DNA of 64,000 bases from Streptomyces sp. (GTDB lineage Bacteria > Actinomycetota > Actinomycetes > Streptomycetales > Streptomycetaceae): NCBI RefSeq assembly GCF_019510245.1, contig NZ_JAEKKT010000133.1, positions 1-64,000 of the forward strand. Reading direction: 5' to 3'. The translations under genes were made by a program, and so were the position numbers. Each line of letters starts with the position of its first letter. Position 1 is the first letter of the stretch. This document shows, piece by piece, positions 34,680 through 43,845 of the stretch. The notes below the pieces were generated by a model. It saw only the letters and a list, made by a program, of their open reading frames with translations. It had not been told where the DNA came from and did no database searches.

Positions 34680-35129
34680 CTAGATCAGCAGCCGGGAGAG
34701 GACGGAGAGATCGGGTGGCGCACGGTGTGACGTCCCGGTCGGATCGCGCCGGGCAGGCATGCCACGCAAGGCGTCCGAACGGACGATGGTGACAGCGGCA
34801 GGCGATGGCAGGAGTTTCGCCGTGCCTACGTCCCCGGCCGAGCAGTGCTGCATGCCGGGACCCGGGCAGGCTCCGCCGTCATCGCCCATCGCCGTGTTCG
34901 CGACCTTGAGGGCCGTACCGTGCGCGGCCGGGGCGGCCGTCGGGGTCATGGCGGCGGAGGTGTGGTCCATGCCGGCCATCGCACTCGTGGAGTGGACGGG
35001 CATGACCACGGACATCGTGTCGTGATGGACGAGGACGGCGAGCGCGGCGAGCAGCGCGACGACCACGGCCCGCGCGCAGCGCACCGCACTGCCGCGGGGG
35101 CCGGCCCGCCGGTCTGTGGCTGTCGTCAT
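34680..35129 (-). CDS. DUF6153-like exported protein, copper-regulated
   Basis: A 149-residue protein with an N-terminal hydrophobic helix (ARAVVVALLAALAVLVHHD) that may be a signal anchor. A Met/His-rich stretch follows (MPVHSTSAMAGMDHTSAAMT, GMQHCSAGDVG). This resembles the DUF6153 family found in Streptomyces copper loci. ATG at 35129 follows GGGGAAAG. A CsoR box lies 42 bases upstream, and the multicopper oxidase gene follows on the same strand after 99 bases. It may bind copper in the cell envelope and pass it to the oxidase. That function is inference. Confidence 0.75.
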   Translation of the reverse strand: MTTATDRRAGPRGSAVRCARAVVVALLAALAVLVHHDTMSVVMPVHSTSAMAGMDHTSAAMTPTAAPAAHGTALKVANTAMGDDGGACPGPGMQHCSAGDVGTAKLLPSPAAVTIVRSDALRGMPARRDPTGTSHRAPPDLSVLSRLLI

Positions 35130-35170
35130 CGCTTTCCCCACCCTGTCTTGTCCGACACGACCCGCCCACT

Positions 35171-35187
35171 ATACCCACCGGGGGTAT
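35171..35187 (-). promoter_or_regulatory. CsoR-type copper operator
   Basis: ATACCCACCGGGGGTAT is a near-perfect palindrome of the CsoR type (TACCC...GGGTA). It stands in the promoter of the DUF6153/oxidase unit. Two more boxes of this type occur at 61857 and 63416. Confidence 0.8.
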
Positions 35188-35258
35188 CGCCTTCTACTAA
35201 TCGGGCTGCGAACACAACATCGGCCGATGACCGGCCGCCGCGGTGCACGCAGCGCCCG

Positions 35259-35810
35259 TCACCCCGAGGCGGCCATCTTCTTGCCCGCCGGCGTGACGGC
35301 GAACCACGCGCCCTCCTTGCCCTGGCCGTTCATCTCACCGGCCTTGGTGTCGCCCATGTAGCGGTACAGCGGCCAGCCGGCGAGAGTGATCTGCTTCATG
35401 CCGTCGTCGCGGGTGAGGACACCGACCTTGGCCTGCACACCCATCCCCTGAGGGGTGCCGTCGGCCATGACCGGCATCCAGGTCTGCGCACAGCTGCCGG
35501 TGCACATCGACATGTTCACCTGGTCCTTGTCATAGCGGTAGAGCGTGAAGCCCTTGGCGTCGGTGATCACCGCCCCCATGCCGGACATCGTCTTGGACAT
35601 CAGCATGTTCGTGCTGACCATGTGGCCCGCGCCGCTGCTTGAGGTGGACGTGCCACCGTCGGCGGGCGTCGTGGCCTCTGCGGATGCGGAGGCCACCGGT
35701 GCGGCCGCGCCGGTGTTGGCGGAGTTGTCGCTGGACGATCCACACGCGGTGAGCAGCAACGCCGAGGCGACGCCCGAGGCCATGACGAGGGCAATGCGGT
35801 GCCGGGACAC
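35259..35810 (-). CDS. Lipoprotein with secreted repeats (PF03640/COG4315 type)
   Basis: A 183-residue lipoprotein. The GTG at 35810, with GGGAGAA upstream, gives an ideal leader ending LLLTAC with the lipidated Cys at residue 23; an earlier ATG at 35831 is less likely. After a Ser/Thr-rich spacer two copies of the secreted-repeat motif follow: DAKGFTLYRYDKDQVNMSMC, then QITLAGWPLYRYMGDTKAGE, ending NGQGKEGAWFAVTPAGKKM. Such proteins are cell-surface lipoproteins, often near redox or copper genes. It lies upstream of the CsoR-controlled operon but on the same strand, so it may have its own promoter. Function unknown. Confidence 0.85.
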   Translation of the reverse strand: MSRHRIALVMASGVASALLLTACGSSSDNSANTGAAAPVASASAEATTPADGGTSTSSSGAGHMVSTNMLMSKTMSGMGAVITDAKGFTLYRYDKDQVNMSMCTGSCAQTWMPVMADGTPQGMGVQAKVGVLTRDDGMKQITLAGWPLYRYMGDTKAGEMNGQGKEGAWFAVTPAGKKMAASG

Positions 35811-36040
35811 GGAGTTCTCCCTTGTTGTCATACGGGTTATCTACTGATGCCCTTAGTACGTTCGTGGACAGTCGACCGTTCAGGCACACGAGACACACAT
35901 GACGAGACCTTTACCCGGAGCGTGCGGCGAGGTCCTTGTCCGGCGTCGGTGAGATGGGGCGCCGATGCCAGGGGGCAACGGCGCCGCCGATGCGGCAGCC
36001 GATGTCCGGGCCGAAGGTCGCCCCCGGCGCGTCGGCACGG

Positions 36041-37321
36041 TCACGACGCCACGGCCGTGAGCTTCGGTTCGGGGCCCGCGGTCAACCGGCCCGAACGCGC
36101 CAGCAGTGCGACGCAGCCGGCGCAGAACGCGCCCGTCGCCGCGAGCACCCACCAGGTCAGTTCCGGGCGCCCGAGACGGTCGGCGGCGTCCCAGACGGCG
36201 CCGGTGGTCAGGTTGCCCAGCGTGATGCCCAGGCCGGCCACGGTGTTGTACAGCCCGTAGTGGGTGGCTACGAGGCGTCCGCCGGCCAGGGAGACGACGG
36301 TGTCCATCTCGAACGGGTAGACCATCGCTGTGCCCAGTCCCAGCAGGACCACCGCCGCGAACAGGGGTGCCAGTGTCACGGTCCAGGCGGCCGGGCCGGA
36401 GGTACGGGTCGCCGTGCCGGTGTCGATGAGTGGAAGGAGGAAGGCCGTACCCATGAGTGCGATGCCGTAGACGATGGCGCGCAGGGACGACCAGCGCGCC
36501 CGGGCCCATGCGGTGATCTTCAGCTGGCCGGCCACGGCGACCGCGGCCGAGACCGCGAACAGGGCCGTGGTCACCGCGTCGCCCCGGTCCGGGCCGATGC
36601 GGTGCGCCTGCAACGGCAGTGCCAGGTAGATCTGGAAGGACAGGACGTACGAGCCGATCATGGCCAGGGCGAAGAGAAGGAACGGGCGGTTGGCGACGAC
36701 CGTGCGCCAGTCGGCCAGCACACCGCCGGGTTCGGCCCGCGATGTGCCCCTGTGGGTGGGCAGCATGCGCAGCTGAATCACCGTCAAGGCTAGGAACAGC
36801 AGGGCTGCAGCAGAGCAGACGAGCCGGAAATCGGCAGTCAGGAGGGCGAGTCCGACCAGCGGGCCGACAAACATCCCCGCCTGGTAGAAGACGTTGAAGG
36901 CGGCGAACGCCTCCACGCGCCGCTCCCCCGCCTCCTGCGCCAGATACGCGCGGACGGCCGGATTGAACAGAGCACCCGCGAACCCGGTCGCCAGCGACGC
37001 TACGACCAGAGCCGGCAGTGAGCTGACGAAGCCGAGCAGGCCGAAGCCGGCGGTTCGCAGCACAAGCCCTGTCACGATCACGGGTTTGTAGCCGAGCCGG
37101 TCGGCGAGCGTGCCGCCGACGAGGAACATGCCCTGCTGGGCGAAGTTGCGCACCCCGAGGACGAGGCCGACCGCCCAGGCGGCCATCCCCAGGCCGTCCG
37201 CGAGGTGGACGGCGAGGTAGGGCATGAGCATGTAGAAGGCGGTGTTGATGGTGAACTGCTGGATCATCAGCAGACGGCTGCATCCGTTGAACGAACGGAA
37301 CTGCGTGGCAGGGGACTTCAT
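36041..37321 (-). CDS. MFS transporter (MdtH-like)
   Basis: A 426-residue permease with 12 predicted helices. The first half has [20 protein letters not shown] and the motif-A loop [15 protein letters not shown], as in MdtH-type and other single-substrate MFS exporters. The start ATG at 37321 overlaps the stop of the PLP-enzyme gene by four bases (ATGA), so the two are co-expressed and the transporter probably exports that enzyme's product. The frame is open far upstream but the chosen start gives the conserved N-terminus. Substrate unknown. Confidence 0.88.
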   Translation of the reverse strand: MKSPATQFRSFNGCSRLLMIQQFTINTAFYMLMPYLAVHLADGLGMAAWAVGLVLGVRNFAQQGMFLVGGTLADRLGYKPVIVTGLVLRTAGFGLLGFVSSLPALVVASLATGFAGALFNPAVRAYLAQEAGERRVEAFAAFNVFYQAGMFVGPLVGLALLTADFRLVCSAAALLFLALTVIQLRMLPTHRGTSRAEPGGVLADWRTVVANRPFLLFALAMIGSYVLSFQIYLALPLQAHRIGPDRGDAVTTALFAVSAAVAVAGQLKITAWARARWSSLRAIVYGIALMGTAFLLPLIDTGTATRTSGPAAWTVTLAPLFAAVVLLGLGTAMVYPFEMDTVVSLAGGRLVATHYGLYNTVAGLGITLGNLTTGAVWDAADRLGRPELTWWVLAATGAFCAGCVALLARSGRLTAGPEPKLTAVAS

Positions 37322-38448
37322 CGCCGTGCCCCTTCCGGCGCGGTGACGTCGGTGCAGCGGGTCCATCGCTCCACCGTGCGCACGCCCGGGTGCGCGATCT
37401 CGTCCGGCTCGGCGGCGGGGAGGCTGCGGAGGAGGTCGTGGGTGCGGCAGTACTGTTCGCTGTAGACGGTGTTCCAGTAGCGGTGCACGCCGTCGGGGAA
37501 GATCGCCGCGATCAGGGTCCGCTCCGGTTCGGTCCGGGCCAGCCAGTTCGCGACGAGTGCGACGGCGCCCACGCTCCAGCCGCCGCTGGCGTAGTGGCCG
37601 CGGGCCAGTTGGCGGCAGGCCCACACCGCCTCCCCCGGGGCCACCCAGTGAACCTCGTCGAAGGCCGCATGATCGACGTTGCCGGGATGGATGCTGCTGC
37701 CCAGGCCGCGCATGAGACGAGGTCCGGCGGGCTGGCCGAAGACGGTGGAGTTCACCGAGTCGACACCGACGAGCTTGAGTTCCGGGGTGAAGCTACGCAG
37801 GGTGCGGGCGATGCCCGCCGAATGGCCGCCGGTGCCGACCGCCGCGACCAGGACGTCGATCCGTCCGAGCTGCACGATGAGTTCCAGGGCCAGCGGGGCG
37901 TAGGCGGCAACGTTGTCGGGGTTGTTGTACTGGTCGGGGCACCAGGCCGCTGGGGTACGGGCGAGCAGTTCCCGCACCCGCTCGCGGCGTGCCTCCTGCC
38001 AGCCGCCCACGGGATGTGGCTCGGTGACCATGTCGACGTGCGCTCCGAGCGCGCGCAGCTGGTGCACCATCAGCGGCTCCATGCCGGGATCGGTGACGAG
38101 GGTGACCGGATGGCCGTTCGTGATCCCGGCCAGGGCCAGGCCGAGGCCGAGGGTGCCGCTGGTGGACTCGACGATCGGCGCCCCTGGCCGGAGGACACCC
38201 CGTTTCCGGGCCGCAGCCACCATGTGGAGTGCCGGGCGGTCCTTGATGCCGCCGGGGTTGGCGCCCTCCAGTTTCGCCCAGAAGCCGCGGCCCGCCGGGT
38301 TGAAGGGCTCCCCGATCCACAGGACAGGGGTGTTGCCGACCATGCCGGCCGGTGAGCGCCGCGGCGCCCCAGCCGGTTCAGGAAGTTCGTGTGCCACGAG
38401 GAACGAGGTGATGTCACGCGACGTGACGCCGCGCAGGGCAGTACTCAT
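37318..38448 (-). CDS. PLP-dependent cysteine-synthase-family enzyme
   Basis: A 376-residue fold-type II PLP enzyme. The Schiff-base lysine is in [14 protein letters not shown], the phosphate loop in [14 protein letters not shown], and [16 protein letters not shown] is the usual glycine-rich segment. It is longer than housekeeping CysK and has an altered active-site neighbourhood, as in biosynthetic CysK/SbnA-like enzymes that make unusual amino acids such as 2,3-diaminopropionate. It is followed with 4-base overlap by an MFS exporter, which fits production and release of a small amino-acid-derived compound. The substrate cannot be assigned. Confidence 0.88.
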   Translation of the reverse strand: MSTALRGVTSRDITSFLVAHELPEPAGAPRRSPAGMVGNTPVLWIGEPFNPAGRGFWAKLEGANPGGIKDRPALHMVAAARKRGVLRPGAPIVESTSGTLGLGLALAGITNGHPVTLVTDPGMEPLMVHQLRALGAHVDMVTEPHPVGGWQEARRERVRELLARTPAAWCPDQYNNPDNVAAYAPLALELIVQLGRIDVLVAAVGTGGHSAGIARTLRSFTPELKLVGVDSVNSTVFGQPAGPRLMRGLGSSIHPGNVDHAAFDEVHWVAPGEAVWACRQLARGHYASGGWSVGAVALVANWLARTEPERTLIAAIFPDGVHRYWNTVYSEQYCRTHDLLRSLPAAEPDEIAHPGVRTVERWTRCTDVTAPEGARR

Positions 38449-38545
38449 GTGGGGGTCCTCTCGCGGCCCCGCTCGCGCTGAGGCCGCTGTCTGCCGTACG
38501 GGTGGGTGTGCCGGAGGGCCCGGCGGTGCACGCCGGGCGGCACGG

Positions 38546-39010
38546 TCACGTACGGCTGACGCAGACCAGGTTCAGCAGATGGGAGCCGCCGGGAGTCGGC
38601 ACGGCCGCCGGATCCCCTCCCCCTTGCGGGCCGCCCGACATCACGGGATCCACCACGCGGTGTCGCAGGGAAAGCAGCGCGATGAGCGTGAACGCCAGAA
38701 CCAGGGTCCCCGCGGGCACACGCGGGCCGGCGGGCCGGTCAGCCGGCTCGCAGCACAGGGTGCAGTGCCCGTCGTGTTCGTCCGCCCCGTGATCCAAGGC
38801 ACAGTCCGCTGCCACCCACACGGAGCGCGAGCTGTCCGCTCCGGCCTCCTGATGCACCGCCGACGCGGCCACGGTCGTGGCGTGCGGGTGCCCGTCATCC
38901 AGGTCCGCGGCGCACGCGACAGCGTGGGCCAGGAGCATCAGCACCAGACCCACGAGGAGGGCGAGGGCCGGCCTGCGCACCCTCGCGCAGCCGGCAGATT
39001 CCTGCGGCAT
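38546..39010 (-). CDS. Small membrane protein with Cys/His-rich segment
   Basis: A 154-residue protein with two hydrophobic segments ([20 protein letters not shown] near the start and [17 protein letters not shown] near residue 110). The region between is Cys/His-rich ([31 protein letters not shown]) and would lie outside the membrane; its spacing suggests metal binding. ATG at 39010 is taken; a GTG 21 bases earlier is possible but neither has a strong ribosome binding site. It is upstream of, and on the same strand as, the cysteine-synthase-like gene. Family not recognised; a role in metal handling is a guess from composition. Confidence 0.6.
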   Translation of the reverse strand: MPQESAGCARVRRPALALLVGLVLMLLAHAVACAADLDDGHPHATTVAASAVHQEAGADSSRSVWVAADCALDHGADEHDGHCTLCCEPADRPAGPRVPAGTLVLAFTLIALLSLRHRVVDPVMSGGPQGGGDPAAVPTPGGSHLLNLVCVSRT

Positions 39011-39245
39011 GCGACAGATCGTAAGCACATCGTCACGATCCGGCAGCTTTCCGCCACGTATGGGTGAAGTGGCCCGCAGACCAAAGCGCGGGTATATGTG
39101 TCCGGCCGTCGTCCCGGACGAGGCGGTGATCACCGTGCGCGAGGTGTTGGCCGGGCCGCCGCGTCTGCCCCTGGGAGTGCACCTGCACCCGGGCCGGGGC
39201 GTACCACCACGACGCCCGACTCCACCGCCCCCTCGCTCAAAAAAG
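39011..39245. other. Short intergenic stretch, nothing assigned
   Basis: Upstream of the small membrane protein. One plus-strand frame (around 39080-39240) has coding-like composition but no recognisable domain. A promoter for the minus-strand gene must lie here. Confidence 0.4.
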
Positions 39246-39420
39246 TGACGGTGCCCGACCACTCAGTTCACGAGGCGCACGGCGGTCACGCGTATCCGTC
39301 CAAGGAGCGCAGTACCGCTGTGCTCGACGTACGCGGGCTGAGGTGGGCCTCCCAGCAGAGCACCGTCACGGCCGCACTGGGCCGCCGACCGGGCGACGAC
39401 CACCGCCACACCCCACAGCC
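39246..39420 (+). pseudogene. N-terminal remnant of a metal P-type ATPase
   Basis: The plus-strand frame reads STAVLDVRGLRWASQQSTVT, then AALGRRPGD, before losing homology. This resembles the first strand and helix of the metal-binding domain of some actinomycete heavy-metal ATPases, in which the usual CxxC is replaced. It is probably a displaced ATPase fragment, perhaps related to the one at the right end of the window. Support is limited to about 35 residues. Confidence 0.35.
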
Positions 39421-39622
39421 CCGCCTCGTCCGCAGCCGCCACGGCGGTTACCCCTTCGTCTGCACGTACCACGCCAGCACGAAAGGAACGCTGATCGTGC
39501 GCCGAGGGGGCGTTGAGCCCTTTTCTGGTAGCGGTCTCGTCCGGGTCGGGCGGGGTTCCCTGGCGTGCGAGGTGGGCGCGGGTGCCGTTGACCACGGGAC
39601 GGCCGACGTGGTCCCTGTCCCG

Positions 39623-40474
39623 CTACGCCTCGTCGTCGCGCCGCGCCCTCACCAGATAGGCAGTGCCCAAACAGCGGCGGGCTCCTCGGCTCACGGTCCT
39701 TTCGGGATGCTCACGCCATGTCCGGCTCCAGCGGCGGACCGGCCGGTCCAGCGGCGGAACCAGGGGCGTCACGTCGAAGTGGACCGCGTCCTGCGGTGTC
39801 AGTCCGCTCTGGCGCATCATCCGGCGCAGTCGGGCCGGCCGGATCGCTCGGATGCCGGACACGTCCGCCGCATGCCGCGGCACGCCGAACAGTCCTTCGA
39901 CGCGGCCGAGCACACGCAGCAACGGCCAGTAGACGCACCACTCAACCAGCCGGTACGGGCTGAGCGGGTTGAGCATCGTCACCACGACCAGGCCCCCCGG
40001 CCGCACCACACGTGCGATCTCGCGCAGCGCGTCACCGGCGTCGGCGTACTCCAGGACGCCCATCGCGACGACGACATCGAAGTACTGGTCGGGAAAGGGC
40101 ATCTCCTCGACACACGCCACGCTGAACTCGACGTCGCCGGACCCCGCCGTTCGAGCGGCGGCCGCGTCGATCATCGCCGGCGACAGGTCGCATCCGGTGA
40201 TCCGGAATGCTCCGGGGCGGGTGTCGAGAAGGTGTCGCACCAGCATGCCAGGCCCGCAACCCACGTCCAGCAGACGGCCACGCCGCACGGCACGAAGCGC
40301 CTCGTCGACCACATGCAGCCGGGACCAGAAAAACCGCGCCTGCGGCCGCCGGCCCCCGTATGACTCGGCATAACGGGTCGCGTCGGCGGCGGTCGCATAC
40401 TGCGCGGTTACGGCGGCGTCACGTGCCGCACCTCCAGGATCACGTTTCGCCCGTGCCGTCTCGGAAGACGCCAT
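39623..40474 (-). CDS. SAM-dependent methyltransferase (class I)
   Basis: A 283-residue cytoplasmic methyltransferase with a Rossmann-like fold. SAM motifs are clear: RGRLLDVGCGPGMLVRHLLD (motif I), ITGCDLSPAMIDAAAART, FPDQYFDVVVAMGVLEY and LREIARVVRPGGLVVVTMLN. The C-terminal 90 residues form a lid with VEWCVYWPLLRVLGRVEGLF. ATG at 40474 is preceded by GGGGGAG. It is divergent from the DHA2 exporter and glycosyltransferase genes; a CTAAG-N3-CTTAG palindrome lies between, so they may be co-regulated. Substrate unknown, possibly a lipid or aromatic intermediate. Confidence 0.88.
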   Translation of the reverse strand: MASSETARAKRDPGGAARDAAVTAQYATAADATRYAESYGGRRPQARFFWSRLHVVDEALRAVRRGRLLDVGCGPGMLVRHLLDTRPGAFRITGCDLSPAMIDAAAARTAGSGDVEFSVACVEEMPFPDQYFDVVVAMGVLEYADAGDALREIARVVRPGGLVVVTMLNPLSPYRLVEWCVYWPLLRVLGRVEGLFGVPRHAADVSGIRAIRPARLRRMMRQSGLTPQDAVHFDVTPLVPPLDRPVRRWSRTWREHPERTVSRGARRCLGTAYLVRARRDDEA

Positions 40475-40922
40475 CACTACTCCCCCACAGAGCTGCGCAG
40501 AGTCCCGTCGGACGTTGCGGACCCGGTCAGGGCCCATGGCGGATGCAATCAGGCCCCAGCCAGGGCGGCGGCGTGGAAGCACGGGACGTGGCAGGGCTCC
40601 CCGACAGGAACATGACTACTAAGATTCTTAGCAGATCCTGTGCAGGTTCCTGGTAAAAGCCTCACCCGATTCAAGTAAGAAGTCCTTGATGCAGAAGGCG
40701 TCCGAGACGGGCGCGGGTGCCGTTGACGCAGATCGGCGTCTACCACCCGAACATGCAGGGGACACCGGTCGTGCCCTGAGACACCGGCCCCGTACACATT
40801 CTTGAACTTCCTCTGCAGTAGGGCTGGTCTGCCGCTGTCAGTCGTCTCCCTAGTGTCGGCCACGTGAACACGCTTCCGCGTGTCCGCGTCCCCTCCACGT
40901 TTCTCCCCCCGGAGTGCCCGAG
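40475..40922. other. Divergent intergenic region, methyltransferase / exporter
   Basis: About 450 bases, AT-richer around 40610-40700, holding the promoters of two divergent units and the palindrome at 40619. No further gene is recognised. Confidence 0.45.
40619..40631. promoter_or_regulatory. Palindrome CTAAG-N3-CTTAG, copy 1
   Basis: CTAAGATTCTTAG has perfect 5-base arms. The same arrangement followed by CAG is found at 46122 before the response-regulator gene, and a looser version at 61818. It is probably a binding site for a shared regulator. Confidence 0.6.
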
Positions 40923-42533
40923 ATGGCCGACAGCAACGCCGGTACGACACAGCCGCCGCACCGCCCACCCCGCAACTCCCCTACCCGCCCGAACAAGTGG
41001 TGGATGCTCGGTGCGGTCTCCGTGGCGACCTTCATGCTGCTGCTCGACGTGACGGTCGTGAACGTCGCCCTGCCCGACATGCAACGCTCCCTGGACTCCA
41101 GCTTCTTCGACCTGCAGTGGGTGATCGACTCTTACGCCCTGACGCTGGCGGCCTTCCTCCTCGCGGCCGGCACGCTGGCCGACCGGCTGGGGCGGCGGCG
41201 TGTCTTCGTGATCGGGCTGGCGATCTTCGCCCTGGCCTCGCTGACCTGCGGACTGGCCACCGGCACGCTGATGCTCAATGCCGCACGGGCCGTTCAGGGT
41301 GTGGGCGGCGCAGTCATGTACGCCGTCTCGCCCGCGCTGATCGCCAACGACTTCCATGGCAAGCAACGCGGCATCGCCTTCGGCATCTCCGGCGGCGTCA
41401 CCGGGCTGGCCGTGGCGCTCGGCCCGCTGATCGGCGGAGCACTCACGGCCATCAGTTGGCGGTGGATCTTCCTGCTGAACGTGCCGATCGGAGTCCTCGT
41501 GATCGCGGTCATGCTGACCCGGGCCACCGAGTCCCGGGACCCGGAGAGCAAGCGGATCGACTGGCCGGGTCTCGTCGTCTTCTCGGTCGCCCTCACCATG
41601 CTCGTCTTCGCCCTCATCCGCGGTGAGTCCCAGGGCTGGACGGACCCGCTCATCGTCAGCCTGTTCGTCGGGACGGCGATCCTGCTGGCCCTGTTCGTCC
41701 TGATCGAACGGCGTACGCCGGAGCCGATGCTGGATCTGGACCTGCTCCGCAACCGGTCCTTCAACGGGCTCGGCCTCGCGACCGTGGCGGCCAATGCGGC
41801 ACTGAACGTGGCCATCCTGCTCCAGGTGCTGTACATGCAGTACGTCCTCGGCTTCTCCGCGTACGGCACCGGCGTGCGCTACCTGCCGCTCACGCTTGCC
41901 CTGTTCGTCGCCGCGGCCGTCGCGGGCACCTTCTCGGAGCGGATGCCGGCCCGGCTGCTGGTCGGGATCGGCTGTGCCGCGCTCGGGCTGGGCATGCTGG
42001 CCGCACGCGGCATCACCGCCGACTCCGAGTGGAGCGACCTGCTGCCCGGCATGCTGCTGGCAGGTTTCGGCATGGGCGTGTTCAATCCCGTGCGCGCGGC
42101 CTCCGCGGTGGCCCTGGTGCCGCTACGGCGGGCCGGCATGGCGTCCGGGATCAGTGAGACCTTCCAGCAGGGCGGCGTCGCCCTGGGCATCGCGGCCTTC
42201 GGCTCCATGGCCCACAGCCGGATGGCAGACCACTTCTCCAATGCCATCGGTGCCTCGGGGCAGTTGCCCGCCAAGGAGACGGCCAAGCTCACCGACATGG
42301 TCGCCGCCGGTCGGCTGACCGAGGTGGCCGCCGCGGTGCCGCCGGGACAGCGTGCGCTGGTCGCCGGTACCGCCAACGACGCGTTCATTGCCGGAATGGA
42401 CCTGGTCATGCGGGTCGGCGGCATCGTCGCGGTCGTCGGCGGGCTCGTCGGCTTCGCCCTGATGCGGCGGCGCGACTTCCCCGACCAGTCCGCCGCCGCC
42501 GAACAGACCGCCGTACGCGTGCCCGCCGCCTGA
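40923..42533 (+). CDS. DHA2-type MFS drug efflux transporter
   Basis: A 536-residue 14-helix exporter: LLDVTVVNVALPDMQRSLDS and QWVIDSYALTLAAFLLAAGT in helices 1-2, the loop [16 protein letters not shown] (motif A) and the helix-5 motif GVTGLAVALGPLIGGAL. ATG at 40923 lies 8 bases after GGAG and is preferred over the GTG three codons earlier. It is followed by a glycosyltransferase gene on the same strand, 78 bases away. The pair would suit self-protection against a product that can be glycosylated and exported. It also lies 4.6 kb before the NOS cluster. Confidence 0.9.
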   Translation: MADSNAGTTQPPHRPPRNSPTRPNKWWMLGAVSVATFMLLLDVTVVNVALPDMQRSLDSSFFDLQWVIDSYALTLAAFLLAAGTLADRLGRRRVFVIGLAIFALASLTCGLATGTLMLNAARAVQGVGGAVMYAVSPALIANDFHGKQRGIAFGISGGVTGLAVALGPLIGGALTAISWRWIFLLNVPIGVLVIAVMLTRATESRDPESKRIDWPGLVVFSVALTMLVFALIRGESQGWTDPLIVSLFVGTAILLALFVLIERRTPEPMLDLDLLRNRSFNGLGLATVAANAALNVAILLQVLYMQYVLGFSAYGTGVRYLPLTLALFVAAAVAGTFSERMPARLLVGIGCAALGLGMLAARGITADSEWSDLLPGMLLAGFGMGVFNPVRAASAVALVPLRRAGMASGISETFQQGGVALGIAAFGSMAHSRMADHFSNAIGASGQLPAKETAKLTDMVAAGRLTEVAAAVPPGQRALVAGTANDAFIAGMDLVMRVGGIVAVVGGLVGFALMRRRDFPDQSAAAEQTAVRVPAA

Positions 42534-42611
42534 CCAGGCGGCCGGCCTGCCGGGACGTGCTCACCCGTGTGAACACACCGCCCACCGACCATGATGAAGA
42601 GGGAGTCCGTC

Positions 42612-43844
42612 ATGAGCCGTTTTCTCATCTACACCGCTCCGGGCAGCGGGCATGTCTACCCGTTGATCCCGACCCTGCTCGAACTGCGCGACGACGGCCA
42701 CGACATCGTCGTCTTCGCCGAGGAGTCCAGCCTGGACACGCTGCGGACGCTCGGCTTCGGTGCCGTGGCGATCCACCCCGAGATCGAGAAGCGTGAGGAC
42801 GACACATGGAAGGCGCGCACACCGATCGGCGCGCTGCGGCGCTCGGTGGCCATGTACGTCGACCGGACACGGTACGAGGCCGCCGATCTCCGAAACGCGC
42901 TGGCCCAGTGGCAGCCTGACGTGATCGCGCTGGACAACAACTGCTGGGGTGCCGCGGCTGCCGCGGAGGCGTCCGGCCTGCCCTGGGCCCAGGTGGCCAC
43001 CTTCCTGCTGCCGCTGACCACCCGGGACGCGCCACCCTTCGGGCTCGGACTCAAGCCGGCGAGGAACTGGGTGGGCCGCCTGCGCGACGAGGTACTCCGT
43101 CAGGGTGCGCTCCCGCTGTTCAACTCCGCGCTGCCGCCGGTGAACAAGCTGCGGCGCGAGCTGGGCCTGTCCAAGGTCAGGAGCGTGCCCGACCTGTACA
43201 TGACGGCGCCGCTGGTCCTGTCCTACACGGCCCAGCCTCTTGAGTACCCGCGCACCGAACTCCCGCCGTCCGTCCGCTTCGTCGGCCCCAGCAGCTGGGA
43301 CCCGGCCGCCGACGACGAGGAGCCCGAGTGGCTCGCCAGGATCAAGCGCCCGATCGTCCTGGTCACCGTCTCCACGGTGTTCCAGGACGACTCAAAGCTG
43401 ATCCAGGCCGCCCTGGACGCCCTGGCCGACGAGCCGTACGACGTCGTCGTCACGACCGCGTCCGTCGATCCCAGCCGCTTCAACGCCCCCGCCAACGCCC
43501 ACCTGGTCAGGTTCGTCCCCCACAGCCTGGTGCTGCGGCGGGCGGCCTGCGTGGTGTGCCACGGTGGCATGGGCATCACCCAGAAGTCGCTGCTGGCCGG
43601 GGTCCCCGTGTGCATCGTGCCGTTCGGCCGGGATCAGATCGAGGTGGCGCGGCGGGTCGACCTCGCGGGTGCGGGGACGCGTCTGCCCGCCGGACGACTG
43701 AATCCGGGGCGCCTGCGCGAGGCAGTGCGGCAGGCGATGACGAAAAAGCAGCAGACCGTGCAGGTGGCGGAACGGCTCGCCGCGGCCGGTGGCGGCCCGG
43801 CGGCCGCAGCCGCACTGGAAGAGCTGGTCGCCTCACGGGTCTGA
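42612..43844 (+). CDS. UGT-like glycosyltransferase (macrolide glycosyltransferase type)
   Basis: A 410-residue GT-B fold enzyme: MSRFLIYTAPGSGHVYPLIP at the N-terminus and, in the C-terminal half, the donor-binding segment VSTVFQDDSKLIQAALDAL and the family signature HSLVLRRAACVVCHGGMGIT. It probably transfers a sugar from a UDP- or dTDP-sugar to a hydrophobic acceptor. ATG at 42612 follows GAGGGAG. Relatives inactivate macrolides or glycosylate polyketides. Together with the exporter just upstream it may be a resistance or tailoring pair. GalU at 54760 could supply UDP-glucose. Confidence 0.88.
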   Translation: MSRFLIYTAPGSGHVYPLIPTLLELRDDGHDIVVFAEESSLDTLRTLGFGAVAIHPEIEKREDDTWKARTPIGALRRSVAMYVDRTRYEAADLRNALAQWQPDVIALDNNCWGAAAAAEASGLPWAQVATFLLPLTTRDAPPFGLGLKPARNWVGRLRDEVLRQGALPLFNSALPPVNKLRRELGLSKVRSVPDLYMTAPLVLSYTAQPLEYPRTELPPSVRFVGPSSWDPAADDEEPEWLARIKRPIVLVTVSTVFQDDSKLIQAALDALADEPYDVVVTTASVDPSRFNAPANAHLVRFVPHSLVLRRAACVVCHGGMGITQKSLLAGVPVCIVPFGRDQIEVARRVDLAGAGTRLPAGRLNPGRLREAVRQAMTKKQQTVQVAERLAAAGGGPAAAAALEELVASRV

Positions 43845-43845
43845 C

